A DNA stretch of 64,000 nt from Holophagales bacterium. Lineage in GTDB: Bacteria; Acidobacteriota; Thermoanaerobaculia; Multivoradales; Multivoraceae. The stretch spans positions 1 through 64,000 of the forward strand of contig VXSP01000043.1 in the NCBI GenBank assembly GCA_009837885.1. Reading direction: 5' to 3'. Below the pieces are notes generated by a model. The model ran no database searches. It was not told where the DNA came from and saw only the letters and a program-made list of their open reading frames with translations. Numbering within the stretch: the stretch's first letter is position 1; each line of letters starts with the position of its first letter. Below are positions 31,372 through 41,358 of the stretch, one piece after another. Position numbers and translations under genes: made by a program.

Positions 31372-33146
31372 GGTGCGTCGTCTTCCCGCTCGTCGCGCCG
31401 TTCACCGGTGCCGCGAACCAGGGGAGTGTAGGCCCTGAGCGGGGGCGCGGGCCACTCCTCGACCGCCCCGTCCGTCCATTGGACCTCGATGCGGCCGACC
31501 CTGGTGTCGCCCGCTGGAACCGCGACCCGGGGATCTCCCCAGGAGGCGTAGCTTCCGCCGCCCCCGGCAACCCGGACCAGTGGCGTTGCTCCCGTTCGGT
31601 GCACCCGCACGGTGACGCCGGATGCCGGCCGGCGTCCGCGGCTCGTGTCCAGCACGGGCGCCACGCCGAACCAGCCGGTGTCCGCGTCGGCCCGGTTGAG
31701 CAGTAGCCGGGCGGGGCCGTTGTTGTTCGTGATGACCAGGTCCGTGTCGCCGTCGTTGTCGATGTCGCCGGCGGCCAGACCGCGACTGACGAACGGGGTC
31801 GCGCCATCGAGCAATCCGGTGGGCGCCGGTTCGAAACGGCGCCCGCCCCCGCCACCGGCCACGTTCAGGAAGGCCTGGTTCGGTTGATCGAGGGGGAACG
31901 GATCGTCTTCCGTGCGTGGCCTTCCGGCGGCGAACGTGACGGCGCCGTTGACCGCCGCGAGGTCGAGCCAGCCGTCGCTGTCGATGTCGACGAAGGCAGT
32001 GCCGAAGGACGTTGCGTCCCAGCTTGGCCGGCCGAGACCAGTCGCGTTCGTGCGGTCCCGAAACTGGACCGCGCCCGGTTGCGAGTCGTTCCGGTAGAGC
32101 GTGTTCGTCTCGCGGTGGAAATGGGTCAGGAACAGGTCGAGATCGCCGTCTCCGTCGTAGTCGCCGGCCGCGACGCCCATGCTCGCTTCGGCCTCGCCAT
32201 CCGCGTTGAGAGCCGCGCCGCTGATCAGCCCCTCCTCGATCAGTTCGCCGTTGCCGCCATTGAGCCAGAGGTGATTGGGCATCAGATCGTTCGCGACGTA
32301 GAAGTCGAGCCTCCGGTCGCCATCGAGGTCGGCCGCGAGAATGCCCAGCCCGTTGCCGGGTCGCGCCGCGGTCAGACCCGCCCGCACGGACGCGTCGTCG
32401 AACCGGCCGGAGCCATCGTTCACCAGCAAGCCGTCGGGCGCCGGCTGGTAGGCGCTCGGCAGACAGTAGTCGACCTCTCCTCGCTCGGTCAGGCAGGTCT
32501 TGTGCGTGGCCAGGGAGAAGTTGAGGTAGTTCACGATGAACAGGTCAAGATCGAGGTCGCCGTCGTAGTCGGCAGCCGCAGCGGCGACGCTCCAGCGCGG
32601 GTCGCCCGTGCCGCTCGCCTCGGTCCGGTCGCTGAAGGTCCCGTCGCCCTCGTTGCGCCAGAGTTGGTTGACCCCCAGATTCAGGACGTAGAGGTCCACC
32701 CAGCCGTCGTTGTCGAGATCCGCCGCGACCACGCCCATGCCATAGCCGGCGGCCACGATGCCGCTTTCCTCGGTTACGTCGACGAAGCGGACGATGGCTC
32801 CGTCGTCGCGCAGTTCCAGGTCGTTGCGGTACAGGCGGTCGCGGGGTGGCCAGTCGCCCGTCCACGGTGTGGTCGCGGAGGTCCGATCGCCTTCGTTGCC
32901 GAGGAAGCTGCCCTGGACCAGATAGAGGTCAAGATCGCCGTCGTTGTCGTAGTCGAAGAGCGCCGCGCCGGCGCCGACCACTTCCGGGTAGTAGAGCTGC
33001 CCGCTCATGCCGTTCCAGTGCTCGAAGTCGAGACCGGCGTTCCTGGTGGCGTCGGTGAAGAGGACTTCACGCTCTCCTGCCCGGGCGGTGCCGGACAGGA
33101 CCGCTACGGCTACCGCAACGGCGATGCCGGCGGTGTGCGCTCTCAT
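31368..33146 (-). CDS. FG-GAP repeat / ASPIC-UnbV (CRTAC1-like) protein
   Basis: A 592-residue exported protein. A signal peptide ends GTARAGE (about residue 25). Calcium-binding FG-GAP repeats recur about every 55 residues, recognisable as FDYDNDGDLDLYLVQGS, ADLDNDGWVDLYVLN, ADYDGDLDLDLFIVN, GDYDGDGDLDLFLTH and GDIDNDGDTDLVITN. The C-terminal ASPIC/UnbV domain is at about 495-575 (VTVRVHRTGA, GGGGSYASWGDPRV, RIEVQWTDG). Such proteins are secreted, calcium-dependent and of poorly known role. It overlaps both neighbours by four bases. Confidence 0.9.
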   Translation of the reverse strand: MRAHTAGIAVAVAVAVLSGTARAGEREVLFTDATRNAGLDFEHWNGMSGQLYYPEVVGAGAALFDYDNDGDLDLYLVQGSFLGNEGDRTSATTPWTGDWPPRDRLYRNDLELRDDGAIVRFVDVTEESGIVAAGYGMGVVAADLDNDGWVDLYVLNLGVNQLWRNEGDGTFSDRTEASGTGDPRWSVAAAAADYDGDLDLDLFIVNYLNFSLATHKTCLTERGEVDYCLPSAYQPAPDGLLVNDGSGRFDDASVRAGLTAARPGNGLGILAADLDGDRRLDFYVANDLMPNHLWLNGGNGELIEEGLISGAALNADGEAEASMGVAAGDYDGDGDLDLFLTHFHRETNTLYRNDSQPGAVQFRDRTNATGLGRPSWDATSFGTAFVDIDSDGWLDLAAVNGAVTFAAGRPRTEDDPFPLDQPNQAFLNVAGGGGGRRFEPAPTGLLDGATPFVSRGLAAGDIDNDGDTDLVITNNNGPARLLLNRADADTGWFGVAPVLDTSRGRRPASGVTVRVHRTGATPLVRVAGGGGSYASWGDPRVAVPAGDTRVGRIEVQWTDGAVEEWPAPPLRAYTPLVRGTGERRDEREDDAP

Positions 33147-35338
33147 TGGTCACCGCCCAGACGGAAGGAGGGTGTCTCGACGCGTTCGAGAACTTCCGCG
33201 CGCTCGGAGACTCGGTACACCGCCCGCGGTTCCACGTTCTCGAAGTTCTGGGCCGTGCCGCTGCCCATCCACCGCACGCGGATCTCATCGATTCGCATGG
33301 CGTCTCCCAGGCCCACTTCGAGTTGCATGCTGTTGCCGCCGAAGGAGCCGCCCGAACCGACCAGGCGATGGATCGTCCGCTTGCCGCCCGGACCGTTGAC
33401 GGAGAGCGCGACCCGCGAACCGACGCCGAAGCGGTTGGCGCCCGAGCCCGCGGGTCCGGCGCCGGCGAAGCGCAGGGTGATCCAGGCGTTGTCGCTGCCC
33501 GGATTCTCGAACAGGGCGTTGCCGAACGTGTCGGTGGGGTAGAAGCCGCCGAGCTGGTGGAGCAGATCCATGTCTCCGTCGCCGTCCAGGTCGCCGAAGG
33601 CCACTCCGTGGCCCTTCTGGAGGTGGCCGAAGCCGCCGGCGAAGGTGACTTCCTCGAAGCGCCGGCCGTCGTAGCGGTACATGACGTTCGGCATCAGGCT
33701 GGCGAGATCCGGTTCGCCGGTACCCAGATAGAAGTCGAGCCAGCCGTCGTTGTCCAGATCGCCGTAGTTCGCGCCCATCGGCAGAGCGGGCCGGCGGATC
33801 CCCAGGTCCCGGGAGACCTCGGTCATCCGCAACCTGCCGCCGCAGCCGGGTTGGGACCCGCATTCGTTGCGGTAGAGCAGGGGCTGGCCCACTCCGGGAT
33901 CCGAGCCCATGTACGAGGCGACGACTTCGGTCGCCTGGTCGCGATAGTCGCCGACGTAGAGATCCAGGTCGCCGTCATTGTCGTAGTCGAAGAACCAGGT
34001 CGCGAAGCTCTCCCGCTCCGGCTCGGTAACACCTGCCCGAACGGCCTCGTCCTGGAAGACGCCGCCCGAGTTCCGGTAGAGGCGGTTGGCGCCGAAGTTG
34101 GATACGTAGAGGTCGAGGTCGCCGTCGTTGTCGACGTCGCCCCAGGCGACACCCTTCGCGTAGCGCAGGTTGCTGACACCGGCTTCGGCGGCTACGTCCT
34201 CGAAGGTGCCGTCGCCCAGGTTGCGGAACAACTGCGAGGGGTACTCGTGGGCTTCGCTCGACTCGTTGCCGACATAGAGGTCGAGGTCGCCGTCGCCGTC
34301 GTAGTCGCCCCAGGCGGCCGCCTGGGTTGGGTAGGCGGGTTCGGCCAGGCCGGCCGCCTCGGTGACATCGATGAAGCGGCCGGCTTCGCCGTCCAGTTCG
34401 TTGCGCAGCAGCGAGTTGCGGATGCGGCCTTCCTCCAGCAGCCAGGCGCCGCGCAAGACGAACAGATCGAGGCGGCCGTCACCGTCGTAGTCGGCGTGGA
34501 TCAGGTTCAGCCCACCGAGCTGACCGCTGAGCCCCCAGGCTGCGCCCGTGTCCTCGAAGCCGCCGCTGCCGTCGCCTCGGAATGCCTGGAGGGGACCGCA
34601 CGGATCCCAGGTCGAAGTGATCAGGTCGAGAATGCCGTCGCCATCGAAGTCGTCCATGATCGCGCCGCCCGCGAGGTCCAGCGCATCGACTCCGAGTTCC
34701 GGTCCAAGGTTGCGCCAGCGCTGGCCCGGGAACGAAGCGGAGGCGAAGGTGCTCTCGCTGATGCGGAACTCGGGAGGCACTCCGTCCGGAAAGTCCCCGG
34801 TCAACCGTCGCGCCACGTTGAGAAGCCACCTGGCCCGGCGCCTCCATGGGCCGGTTGGACGGCCTTCCTCCAGCATGTCGAGGAAGAGGTCGCCCGCCGC
34901 GCGGGCGTGTTCGGGACGGCCATGGACCGCGGAGGCGGTAAGCGGGAGGATGCAACTGTCGGCCGAGCGGCCCGCGTCACCATGATGGACGCAGTTCAGG
35001 TCCTCGGCGCGCTGAAGGTGTGCCAGGGCCAGGTTCCACTCGGGAATCGTCGGCCGCACGTCGGGGGTAGCAGCCAGGGCTCTGGTAGCTGCCGACAGGT
35101 GGGTGATCGCCCCCGCCGTGTCGCCGAGCCGGAGCAGTTCGCCCCCGAGTTGCGCCTCGATCTCCGGGCTGTTCGGGCTGGAAGACAGGCTGGCCCGAAG
35201 CTCGTCCGCGAATCTCGTGCCGAAGTAGGCATTGGAGCCGTCCCGTAGCCGCTTGCAGGATTCCGCGAAATCGTCGGGAGGCGCAGCCGCCAGGGGAGCT
35301 GCGAGCAGGACCAGACTGGCGAGCCCGCGGGCCGGCAT
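33143..35338 (-). CDS. TPR plus FG-GAP repeat / ASPIC-UnbV protein
   Basis: A 731-residue exported protein, first of the operon. A signal peptide (about residues 1-19) precedes a short TPR-like region (IEAQLGGELLRLGDTAGAITHLSAATRAL), then seven or so FG-GAP calcium repeats (DFDGDGILDLITS, ADYDGDGRLDLFVLRG, GDYDGDGDLDLYVGN, GDVDNDGDLDLYVSN, FDYDNDGDLDLYVGD, GDLDNDGWLDFYLGT, GDLDGDGDMDLL) and a C-terminal ASPIC/UnbV domain (RLVGSGGSFGGNSMQLEVGLG). It is a paralogue of the next gene. The three genes are coupled by ATGA overlaps. Confidence 0.9.
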   Translation of the reverse strand: MPARGLASLVLLAAPLAAAPPDDFAESCKRLRDGSNAYFGTRFADELRASLSSSPNSPEIEAQLGGELLRLGDTAGAITHLSAATRALAATPDVRPTIPEWNLALAHLQRAEDLNCVHHGDAGRSADSCILPLTASAVHGRPEHARAAGDLFLDMLEEGRPTGPWRRRARWLLNVARRLTGDFPDGVPPEFRISESTFASASFPGQRWRNLGPELGVDALDLAGGAIMDDFDGDGILDLITSTWDPCGPLQAFRGDGSGGFEDTGAAWGLSGQLGGLNLIHADYDGDGRLDLFVLRGAWLLEEGRIRNSLLRNELDGEAGRFIDVTEAAGLAEPAYPTQAAAWGDYDGDGDLDLYVGNESSEAHEYPSQLFRNLGDGTFEDVAAEAGVSNLRYAKGVAWGDVDNDGDLDLYVSNFGANRLYRNSGGVFQDEAVRAGVTEPERESFATWFFDYDNDGDLDLYVGDYRDQATEVVASYMGSDPGVGQPLLYRNECGSQPGCGGRLRMTEVSRDLGIRRPALPMGANYGDLDNDGWLDFYLGTGEPDLASLMPNVMYRYDGRRFEEVTFAGGFGHLQKGHGVAFGDLDGDGDMDLLHQLGGFYPTDTFGNALFENPGSDNAWITLRFAGAGPAGSGANRFGVGSRVALSVNGPGGKRTIHRLVGSGGSFGGNSMQLEVGLGDAMRIDEIRVRWMGSGTAQNFENVEPRAVYRVSERAEVLERVETPSFRLGGDQ

Positions 35339-35350
35339 GGCGGGAGACTA

Positions 35351-37084
35351 CTACGCCCGGGCGTTCTCCCCTTCCGCGTCGGCCGCGTCGCCCCCGTCAC
35401 TCGCCGGTGGAGGCGTCGGCGGCAGGGTCGGGGCCGCCTTCGCGCCGAAGCTGGACCTGCCGAAGGCGGTCATGCACGCGGCGCCGAGGCCGATCGTCCA
35501 CGCCAGGTAGCAGATCACGAGCCCGGGGAAGCCGAACATGAAGCGGAAGAACCAGGGAAGGCCGAGGAAGCCGAGCAGGTCGGCCACGAGGGCCAGGGCC
35601 TGGATCGTGAGCACGCCGAGAGCGAGGGCGCCGAAGCTCCCGGCCGCGACCCCGCTGGCGCCCCTGAAGCGGTTCCGGCACCAGTCCCCGGCTGCCGCCG
35701 CCGCGCCGGTGTAGCCGAGCACGAGAGCGAGCGCCAGGGCGACCAGCGCCGCCGGCCACAGGAGGATGGCGAACGGAATGCCGATCACGGTTACCGCGAG
35801 CAGAATGCTGGCGACGATCAGGGCCGGCAGGATGAGCAGTTCGATCCCGAAGCCGACCACGAGCATGATCAGCGGGTCGGAAACCGCGGCGGCCCGGACC
35901 CGGTCCACGCCCTTGGGCGACACGAGCAGAACCAGGCCGCCCAGCACGATGAGCAGGCCGGTGAAGATGATCGCCCGGACGAACTCGAACACCTTGCCCA
36001 CGCGGAAGAAGGGCGGTCTTTCGCCGACGCGGGGGAACCAGTCGCCGCTCCAGCCGTTGAACCAGTCGCCGTCCCAATCCCACTCGAAGTCGCCCCAATC
36101 GACCTCGGATATCTCTCCGAGCACGGTCGCGCCTTCCTCGCGGCTGACCCTGCCCCCGACGGTGACGATGTCGCCGAGCACTTCCGCTTCCGGACCGAGT
36201 TCGACGTCTCCGCCGATGGCGACCACCTCGCCGGTCACGCGGCCGTCGATCTTTGCTTCGCCACCGATCGCCACGGCGTCTCCACGGACTTCCCCGTCGA
36301 CCTTGATGCCGCCGCCGATCGAGGTGATGTCGTCGGCCACTTCGTCGCGACCGACCCGCACCGTGCTGCCGAAGGCCACCTTGTTGTCGAGGTCGACGCG
36401 CACCACCGGCCCGCTCTCGTCGTCATCGTCTTCGGCCTCGGCGGCTTCTTCCCGCGCTTCCTCCTGAGCGTCCTGGGCGTCCGGCTCCTGGACTTCCTGG
36501 GCGTCCGACTCCTGCTGAGGCTGGCCGAAGGCCACACCCGTGCAGCACAGCCCGAAGGCGAGGAGCAGAGCGCCCGCCCTGAAGCCTCGACCCCGTGGCC
36601 GATGGACAGGAACCCGCGACAACCGGTGAAGGAGATGGACTCCCGTCAGACAGAGAAGGGTGACCACGGCGATCGCGATCATCGCCGCCGGTGTGTTCAG
36701 CACCATGTCGAGGGTTTCCCCGACCCGAACCGCTCCGTTCAGGAAGGCCACGCTCTCCGCCAGCACGGCGGCCGCCAGGGTGAGGAGCCAGACCGCGGCG
36801 AACAGCGAGGCCTGAAGACCGTCGAGCAGACCCAGCCACGACGAGGGGACCAGCCAGACCGCACCGGTGAGCCCGAGGACCGCGGCCGTGGCGGAGACGG
36901 CCAGCGGCAGCCGGGCCCAGCGGGGAATCTCGAAGGGCAGGATCGGCGAGGGGGCCGGCGTCGTGGCCGGTCGCCCGGTCGCGGCCACCTGCCGCATGAT
37001 GCGTTCCGTGAGTCCAGCCGGTACTGTGGGATCTTCCAGCGACTGGAACAGGGTCCGGAGGTCGATTCGGTTCCGCATCTTCAT
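35351..37084 (-). CDS. Membrane protein with anti-sigma-like N terminus and polymer-forming domain
   Basis: A 577-residue protein read just downstream of an ECF sigma gene. The first 35 residues (LFQSLEDPTVPAGLTERIMRQV) resemble the short cytoplasmic heads of sigma-linked membrane regulators. Three membrane helices lie at about 55-75, 88-108 and 130-152, then a possible signal-like helix near 172-190. An acidic linker (EAAEAEDDDDES) precedes a bactofilin-like stretch of repeats with GGGIKVDGEVRGDAVAIGG and GEVVAIGGDVELGPEAEVLG. Four or five more helices follow. The anti-sigma role is inferred from position and the head only. ATG at 37084 or the second ATG at 37078 could start it. Confidence 0.68.
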   Translation of the reverse strand: MKMRNRIDLRTLFQSLEDPTVPAGLTERIMRQVAATGRPATTPAPSPILPFEIPRWARLPLAVSATAAVLGLTGAVWLVPSSWLGLLDGLQASLFAAVWLLTLAAAVLAESVAFLNGAVRVGETLDMVLNTPAAMIAIAVVTLLCLTGVHLLHRLSRVPVHRPRGRGFRAGALLLAFGLCCTGVAFGQPQQESDAQEVQEPDAQDAQEEAREEAAEAEDDDDESGPVVRVDLDNKVAFGSTVRVGRDEVADDITSIGGGIKVDGEVRGDAVAIGGEAKIDGRVTGEVVAIGGDVELGPEAEVLGDIVTVGGRVSREEGATVLGEISEVDWGDFEWDWDGDWFNGWSGDWFPRVGERPPFFRVGKVFEFVRAIIFTGLLIVLGGLVLLVSPKGVDRVRAAAVSDPLIMLVVGFGIELLILPALIVASILLAVTVIGIPFAILLWPAALVALALALVLGYTGAAAAAGDWCRNRFRGASGVAAGSFGALALGVLTIQALALVADLLGFLGLPWFFRFMFGFPGLVICYLAWTIGLGAACMTAFGRSSFGAKAAPTLPPTPPPASDGGDAADAEGENARA

Positions 37085-37172
37085 TCCTCGCGGCGTGTGC
37101 GATTCTACGTTGGCCGTTCGGGCAAGACGTTCCGCATGCCCTTCGCCCTACGTTTCCTGTGCCGCCGTGGTT

Positions 37173-37754
37173 TCAGACTACGCCATCCTTGCGCAGGCGT
37201 TCTTCGATCTCGCGGCGCGCCCTGCGCAGATTCGTCTTCACGGTTCCAAGCGGCATGCCCGTCGCCTCGGCGATGTCCCGATAGGGGAGTTCCTCCCGGA
37301 ACCGGAGAAGAACGACGAGCCGATACTCCGGTCGGAGAGCCGCCACGGCCGCTTCGAGAGCGGACGACAGTTCACGCCGCTTCACCAGGGTGTCGGGCGA
37401 CTCTGAGCGCTCGTCCTCGATGCGGTCGAGGATGGACGACTGGTCCGGGTCGCTGGTCTCGATCGGTGTCGTGGGGAGCTTTTTCCGGCGAAGCTGGTCG
37501 ATTGCCGCGTTGCTCGCGATCTTGAACAGCCAGCTTGCGAAACGCCGCCTCGGGTCGTAGCGGGCGAGCGCCAGCCAGGCCTTGACGAAGACTTCCTGGG
37601 TGACGTCCTCGGCGATGCCGCGGTCGTGGACCATGCGCAGGATCAGGCTGAAGACGGGTCGCTGGTAGCGCTCGACCAGTGTCCGGAAGGCGAGTTCCGA
37701 ACCTCCGATCGCCTCCGCTACCAAGGCGGCTTCGTCCTGTGGTCCGTGGGGCAT
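37173..37754 (-). CDS. ECF-type RNA polymerase sigma factor
   Basis: A 193-residue sigma factor with region 2 (AFRTLVERYQRPVFSLILRMVHD, AEDVTQEVFVKAWLALARYDPRR, FASWLFKIASNAAIDQLRRKK) and region 4 (ALRPEYRLVVLLRFREELPYRDIAEATGMPLGTVKTNLRRAR in pieces). The start at 37754 follows family length, though no Shine-Dalgarno is visible; an ATG 33 bases upstream at 37787 is an alternative. The next gene is a membrane protein that may be its anti-sigma factor. The region is divergent from a CysQ-like gene with a very short gap. Confidence 0.9.
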   Translation of the reverse strand: MPHGPQDEAALVAEAIGGSELAFRTLVERYQRPVFSLILRMVHDRGIAEDVTQEVFVKAWLALARYDPRRRFASWLFKIASNAAIDQLRRKKLPTTPIETSDPDQSSILDRIEDERSESPDTLVKRRELSSALEAAVAALRPEYRLVVLLRFREELPYRDIAEATGMPLGTVKTNLRRARREIEERLRKDGVV

Positions 37755-37786
37755 CGGCTCAGTGTGGCATGAGGGGTGGCTGCCCA

Positions 37787-37792
37787 TATCAT
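37787..37792 (+). promoter_or_regulatory. -10 element of the cysQ-like gene
   Basis: TATCAT lies seven bases before the GTG start at 37800, so transcription may begin at the start codon. It overlaps the alternative start of the divergent sigma gene. Confidence 0.4.
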
Positions 37793-37799
37793 TGCCGCG

Positions 37800-38798
37800 G
37801 TGCGCTCTGATCCCGACTTCACGAACTACGCAGAACTGACGGACGCGGTTTGCGCGGTGCGCATCGCCAGCCGGGTCACCCGGCGTCTGCAGGCCGGGCT
37901 TGGGGGCGTCTTCCTGACCAAGGATGACCGCTCGCCGGTGACGGTCGCGGACTACGCGGCGCAAGCCCTGGTCAGCCTTGTGCTGCCATCAGAGGACGCC
38001 ATCGTCGGCGAGGAAACATCGCCGGATCAGGTGACCTCCGAGGGACGGGAGGTCATGGCCAGGGTCGCGGACGCGGTCAGGTCCGAGCTTCCCGGCGTCG
38101 CCGCGGACGAGGTGGGCGAAGCGATCGATCGCTGTTCGAGCGCCGGCGACGCGCGCGGCAGGTTCTGGGTGCTCGATCCGATCGACGGCACGAAGGGGTT
38201 CCTGCGCGGCGACCAGTACGCGATCGCACTCGGTCTGATGGAGGATGGCGAGATCGTGGGGGGAGTGCTCGGCTGTCCCAATCTGCCTTCGGCGGACGGT
38301 CGCGGGTGCCTGTTCGCCGCCGCCCGTGGAGGGGGCTCCTGGGAGCTGTCGCTGGACGAGGACGGGCCGGCGCCCCGCCGGATCGGCGTGTCCCCGGTCG
38401 TCGATTCGACGGAGGCCGTCTTCTGTGAGTCGGCGGTGTCCATGCACTCGGATCGGGGTGGGCACGCCGGGATAGCCGAGCGGCTCGGTGTGACGGCCGC
38501 TCCCGTGCGCATGGACAGCCAGTGCAAGTACGGGGCGATCGCGCGGGGCGACGCGTCGATCTATCTCCGCCTGCCGTCTTCCGCCACCTATCGCGAGAAG
38601 ATCTGGGACCACGCCGCGGGGTTCATCGTCGTGACGGAAGCCGGCGGCGCCGTGACGGACGCCTTCGGCCGGGAGCTCGACTTCAGTCTGGGGCGGACTC
38701 TGGAAACGAATCGCGGCGTCGTGGCCACCAATGGCCTGCTGCACCGCAAGGTCCTGGCGGCGGCGGCGACCGTCCTGCCGGAAGCTCCGGCTGCCTAG
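37800..38798 (+). CDS. CysQ-like 3'(2'),5'-bisphosphate nucleotidase / inositol phosphatase
   Basis: A 332-residue magnesium-dependent, lithium-sensitive phosphatase family member. The family motifs are DDRSPVTVADYAAQAL (about residues 43-58), VGEETSP, WVLDPIDGTKGFLRGDQYAIALGL (DPIDGT at about 127-132) and KIWDHAAGFIVVTEAGGAVTD. Its HAL2/CysQ-like length suggests 3'-phosphoadenosine 5'-phosphate turnover. GTG at 37800 is chosen because a -10 hexamer ends 7 bases before it; an in-frame ATG-like start upstream would lie inside the divergent sigma leader. It is six bases before rfbB and may be in the same operon. Confidence 0.85.
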   Translation: MRSDPDFTNYAELTDAVCAVRIASRVTRRLQAGLGGVFLTKDDRSPVTVADYAAQALVSLVLPSEDAIVGEETSPDQVTSEGREVMARVADAVRSELPGVAADEVGEAIDRCSSAGDARGRFWVLDPIDGTKGFLRGDQYAIALGLMEDGEIVGGVLGCPNLPSADGRGCLFAAARGGGSWELSLDEDGPAPRRIGVSPVVDSTEAVFCESAVSMHSDRGGHAGIAERLGVTAAPVRMDSQCKYGAIARGDASIYLRLPSSATYREKIWDHAAGFIVVTEAGGAVTDAFGRELDFSLGRTLETNRGVVATNGLLHRKVLAAAATVLPEAPAA

Positions 38799-38804
38799 CA
38801 ACCG

Positions 38805-39907
38805 ATGGAGACCCTCCTCGTTACCGGCGGCGCCGGTTTCATCGGCAGCAACCTCGCGGCCGCCGCGCTCGCCGACGCCCGCGGTGCGGACCGGCGGGTG
38901 GTCGTGTTCGACAAGCTGACCTACGCCGGCAGCCCGAGCAACCTGGAACGAGTGGCCGACGACCCCCGCTACACCTTCGTGCTCGGGGACATCGCGGACC
39001 GTGAAGCGGTGCGGAAGGCATTCGCCGAGCACCGACCCTCGGCAGTCCTGAACCTGGCGGCCGAGAGCCACGTGGACCGCTCGATCGACGGCCCGGGCGC
39101 CTTCGTTCGGACGAACATCCTCGGCACGTTCGAGCTCCTCGAGGCGGCCCGACTCGATCTCGGCCGCCGGCCGGAGCGGGAACGGGCGGGGTTTCGGTTC
39201 ATCCACGTCTCGACCGACGAGGTGTTCGGAAGCCTCGGCGAAGCAGGGTGGTTCCGCGAGGACACGGCCTACGACCCCAGCTCGCCCTACTCGGCCTCCA
39301 AGGCGGCCGCGGATCATCTGGTGCGCGCCTGGTGCCGTACCTACGGCTTGCCGGCGATCGTGACCAACTGCTCGAACAACTACGGCCCCTACCAGTTTCC
39401 GGAGAAGCTGATCCCGGTGATGATCCTGAACGCCGCATCCGGGCTGCCGCTTCCGGTGTACGGCGAAGGTGCGAACGTCCGCGACTGGCTTCACGTGGAC
39501 GACCACTGTGAGGGGCTGCTCCGTGCGCTCCGGTTGGGCGAGCCGGGCCAGAGCTACAATTTCGGCGGTGACGCGGAGAGAACGAACCTCGAGGTCGTCG
39601 AGGCGGTCTGCGCGGCGATCGAGGCGGAGTTCCCGGCCGCGGAGAACCCCGCGCTGGCGGCGAAGGGGACGGGGAGCTACCGTGAACTCGTGACCTTCGT
39701 CGAAGACCGGCCGGGCCATGATCTGCGCTACGCGGTCGACGCCGCCAAGGCGCGAAGAGACCTCGATTGGGCGCCGCGGCGCGACTTCGAAACAGGCTTG
39801 CGCGAGACGGTGCGCTGGTACCTGGATCACCTGGGCTGGTGCGACGCGGTCGCTCCCGGTAGCGAACGCCGCCGGCTGGGTCTTCAGCAGCGGTTGACGG
39901 CGGCGAC

Positions 39908-39911
<4 letters not shown>
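38805..39911 (+). CDS. rfbB: dTDP-glucose 4,6-dehydratase
   Basis: A 368-residue extended short-chain dehydrogenase that converts dTDP-glucose to dTDP-4-keto-6-deoxyglucose, second step towards dTDP-rhamnose. The NAD motif [10 protein letters not shown] is at residues 6-15, the [14 protein letters not shown] segment near 80, the STDEVFGSL motif near 130, and the catalytic YSASKAAAD near 158-166, followed by [31 protein letters not shown] in pieces. The C terminus is slightly extended. It overlaps rfbA by four bases (GTGA). Confidence 0.95.
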
Positions 39912-40791
<880 letters not shown>

Positions 40792-40795
<4 letters not shown>

Positions 40796-41358
40796 GCGCT
40801 CCGCCCGAGGTCCGCGCCACGGGGCTGCGCAGCGTCGTGATCGTCGAGCCGGTCGTTCATCGCGACGGCCGCGGTTTCTTCCTGGAGAGCTACAACGCGG
40901 CGATGTTCGCCAGGGGTGGCGTAGACCGGCCCTGGGTCCAGGACAACCACTCCCGATCGAACCGGGACACGGTGCGGGGCCTTCACCTTCAGTGCCGCCG
41001 GCAGCAGGCCAAGCTCGTCCGCGTCACCCGGGGCGAAGTGTTCGACGTGGCCGTCGATGTGCGCCGCGGCTCGCCGTCGTTCCTGGAGTGGACCGGCTGC
41101 CTGCTTTCGGAGAACAACTTTCGCCAGCTCTTCATCCCGCGCGGATTCGCTCACGGGTTCTGCGTGGTCAGCGAGACCGCCGAGGTGCAGTACAAGTGCG
41201 ACGAGTACTACGACGGCGACGATGAGCTCGCGATCGCCTGGAACGATCCGCAGATCGGTATCGACTGGCCCATCGAAGAACCGCTGCTCTCCGACCGGGA
41301 TCGCGTCGCGCCGACGATCGCGGGATGTTTCGAGCAGTTGCCGACCCTCTCCTACTGA
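40792..41358 (+). CDS. rfbC: dTDP-4-dehydrorhamnose 3,5-epimerase
   Basis: A 188-residue RmlC-type cupin that epimerises dTDP-4-keto-6-deoxyglucose. Visible motifs are [29 protein letters not shown] (catalytic His in RGLH), [20 protein letters not shown] and [12 protein letters not shown]. Family length. The last enzyme, the 4-keto reductase RfbD, is not next to it; a DUF4301 gene follows immediately instead. Confidence 0.94.

Noticed and set aside
33146..35248. A 700-codon plus-strand frame opposite the FG-GAP gene.
   Set aside because: The minus strand encodes regular calcium-binding repeats; the plus-strand frame is the expected shadow of a repeated GC-rich sequence.
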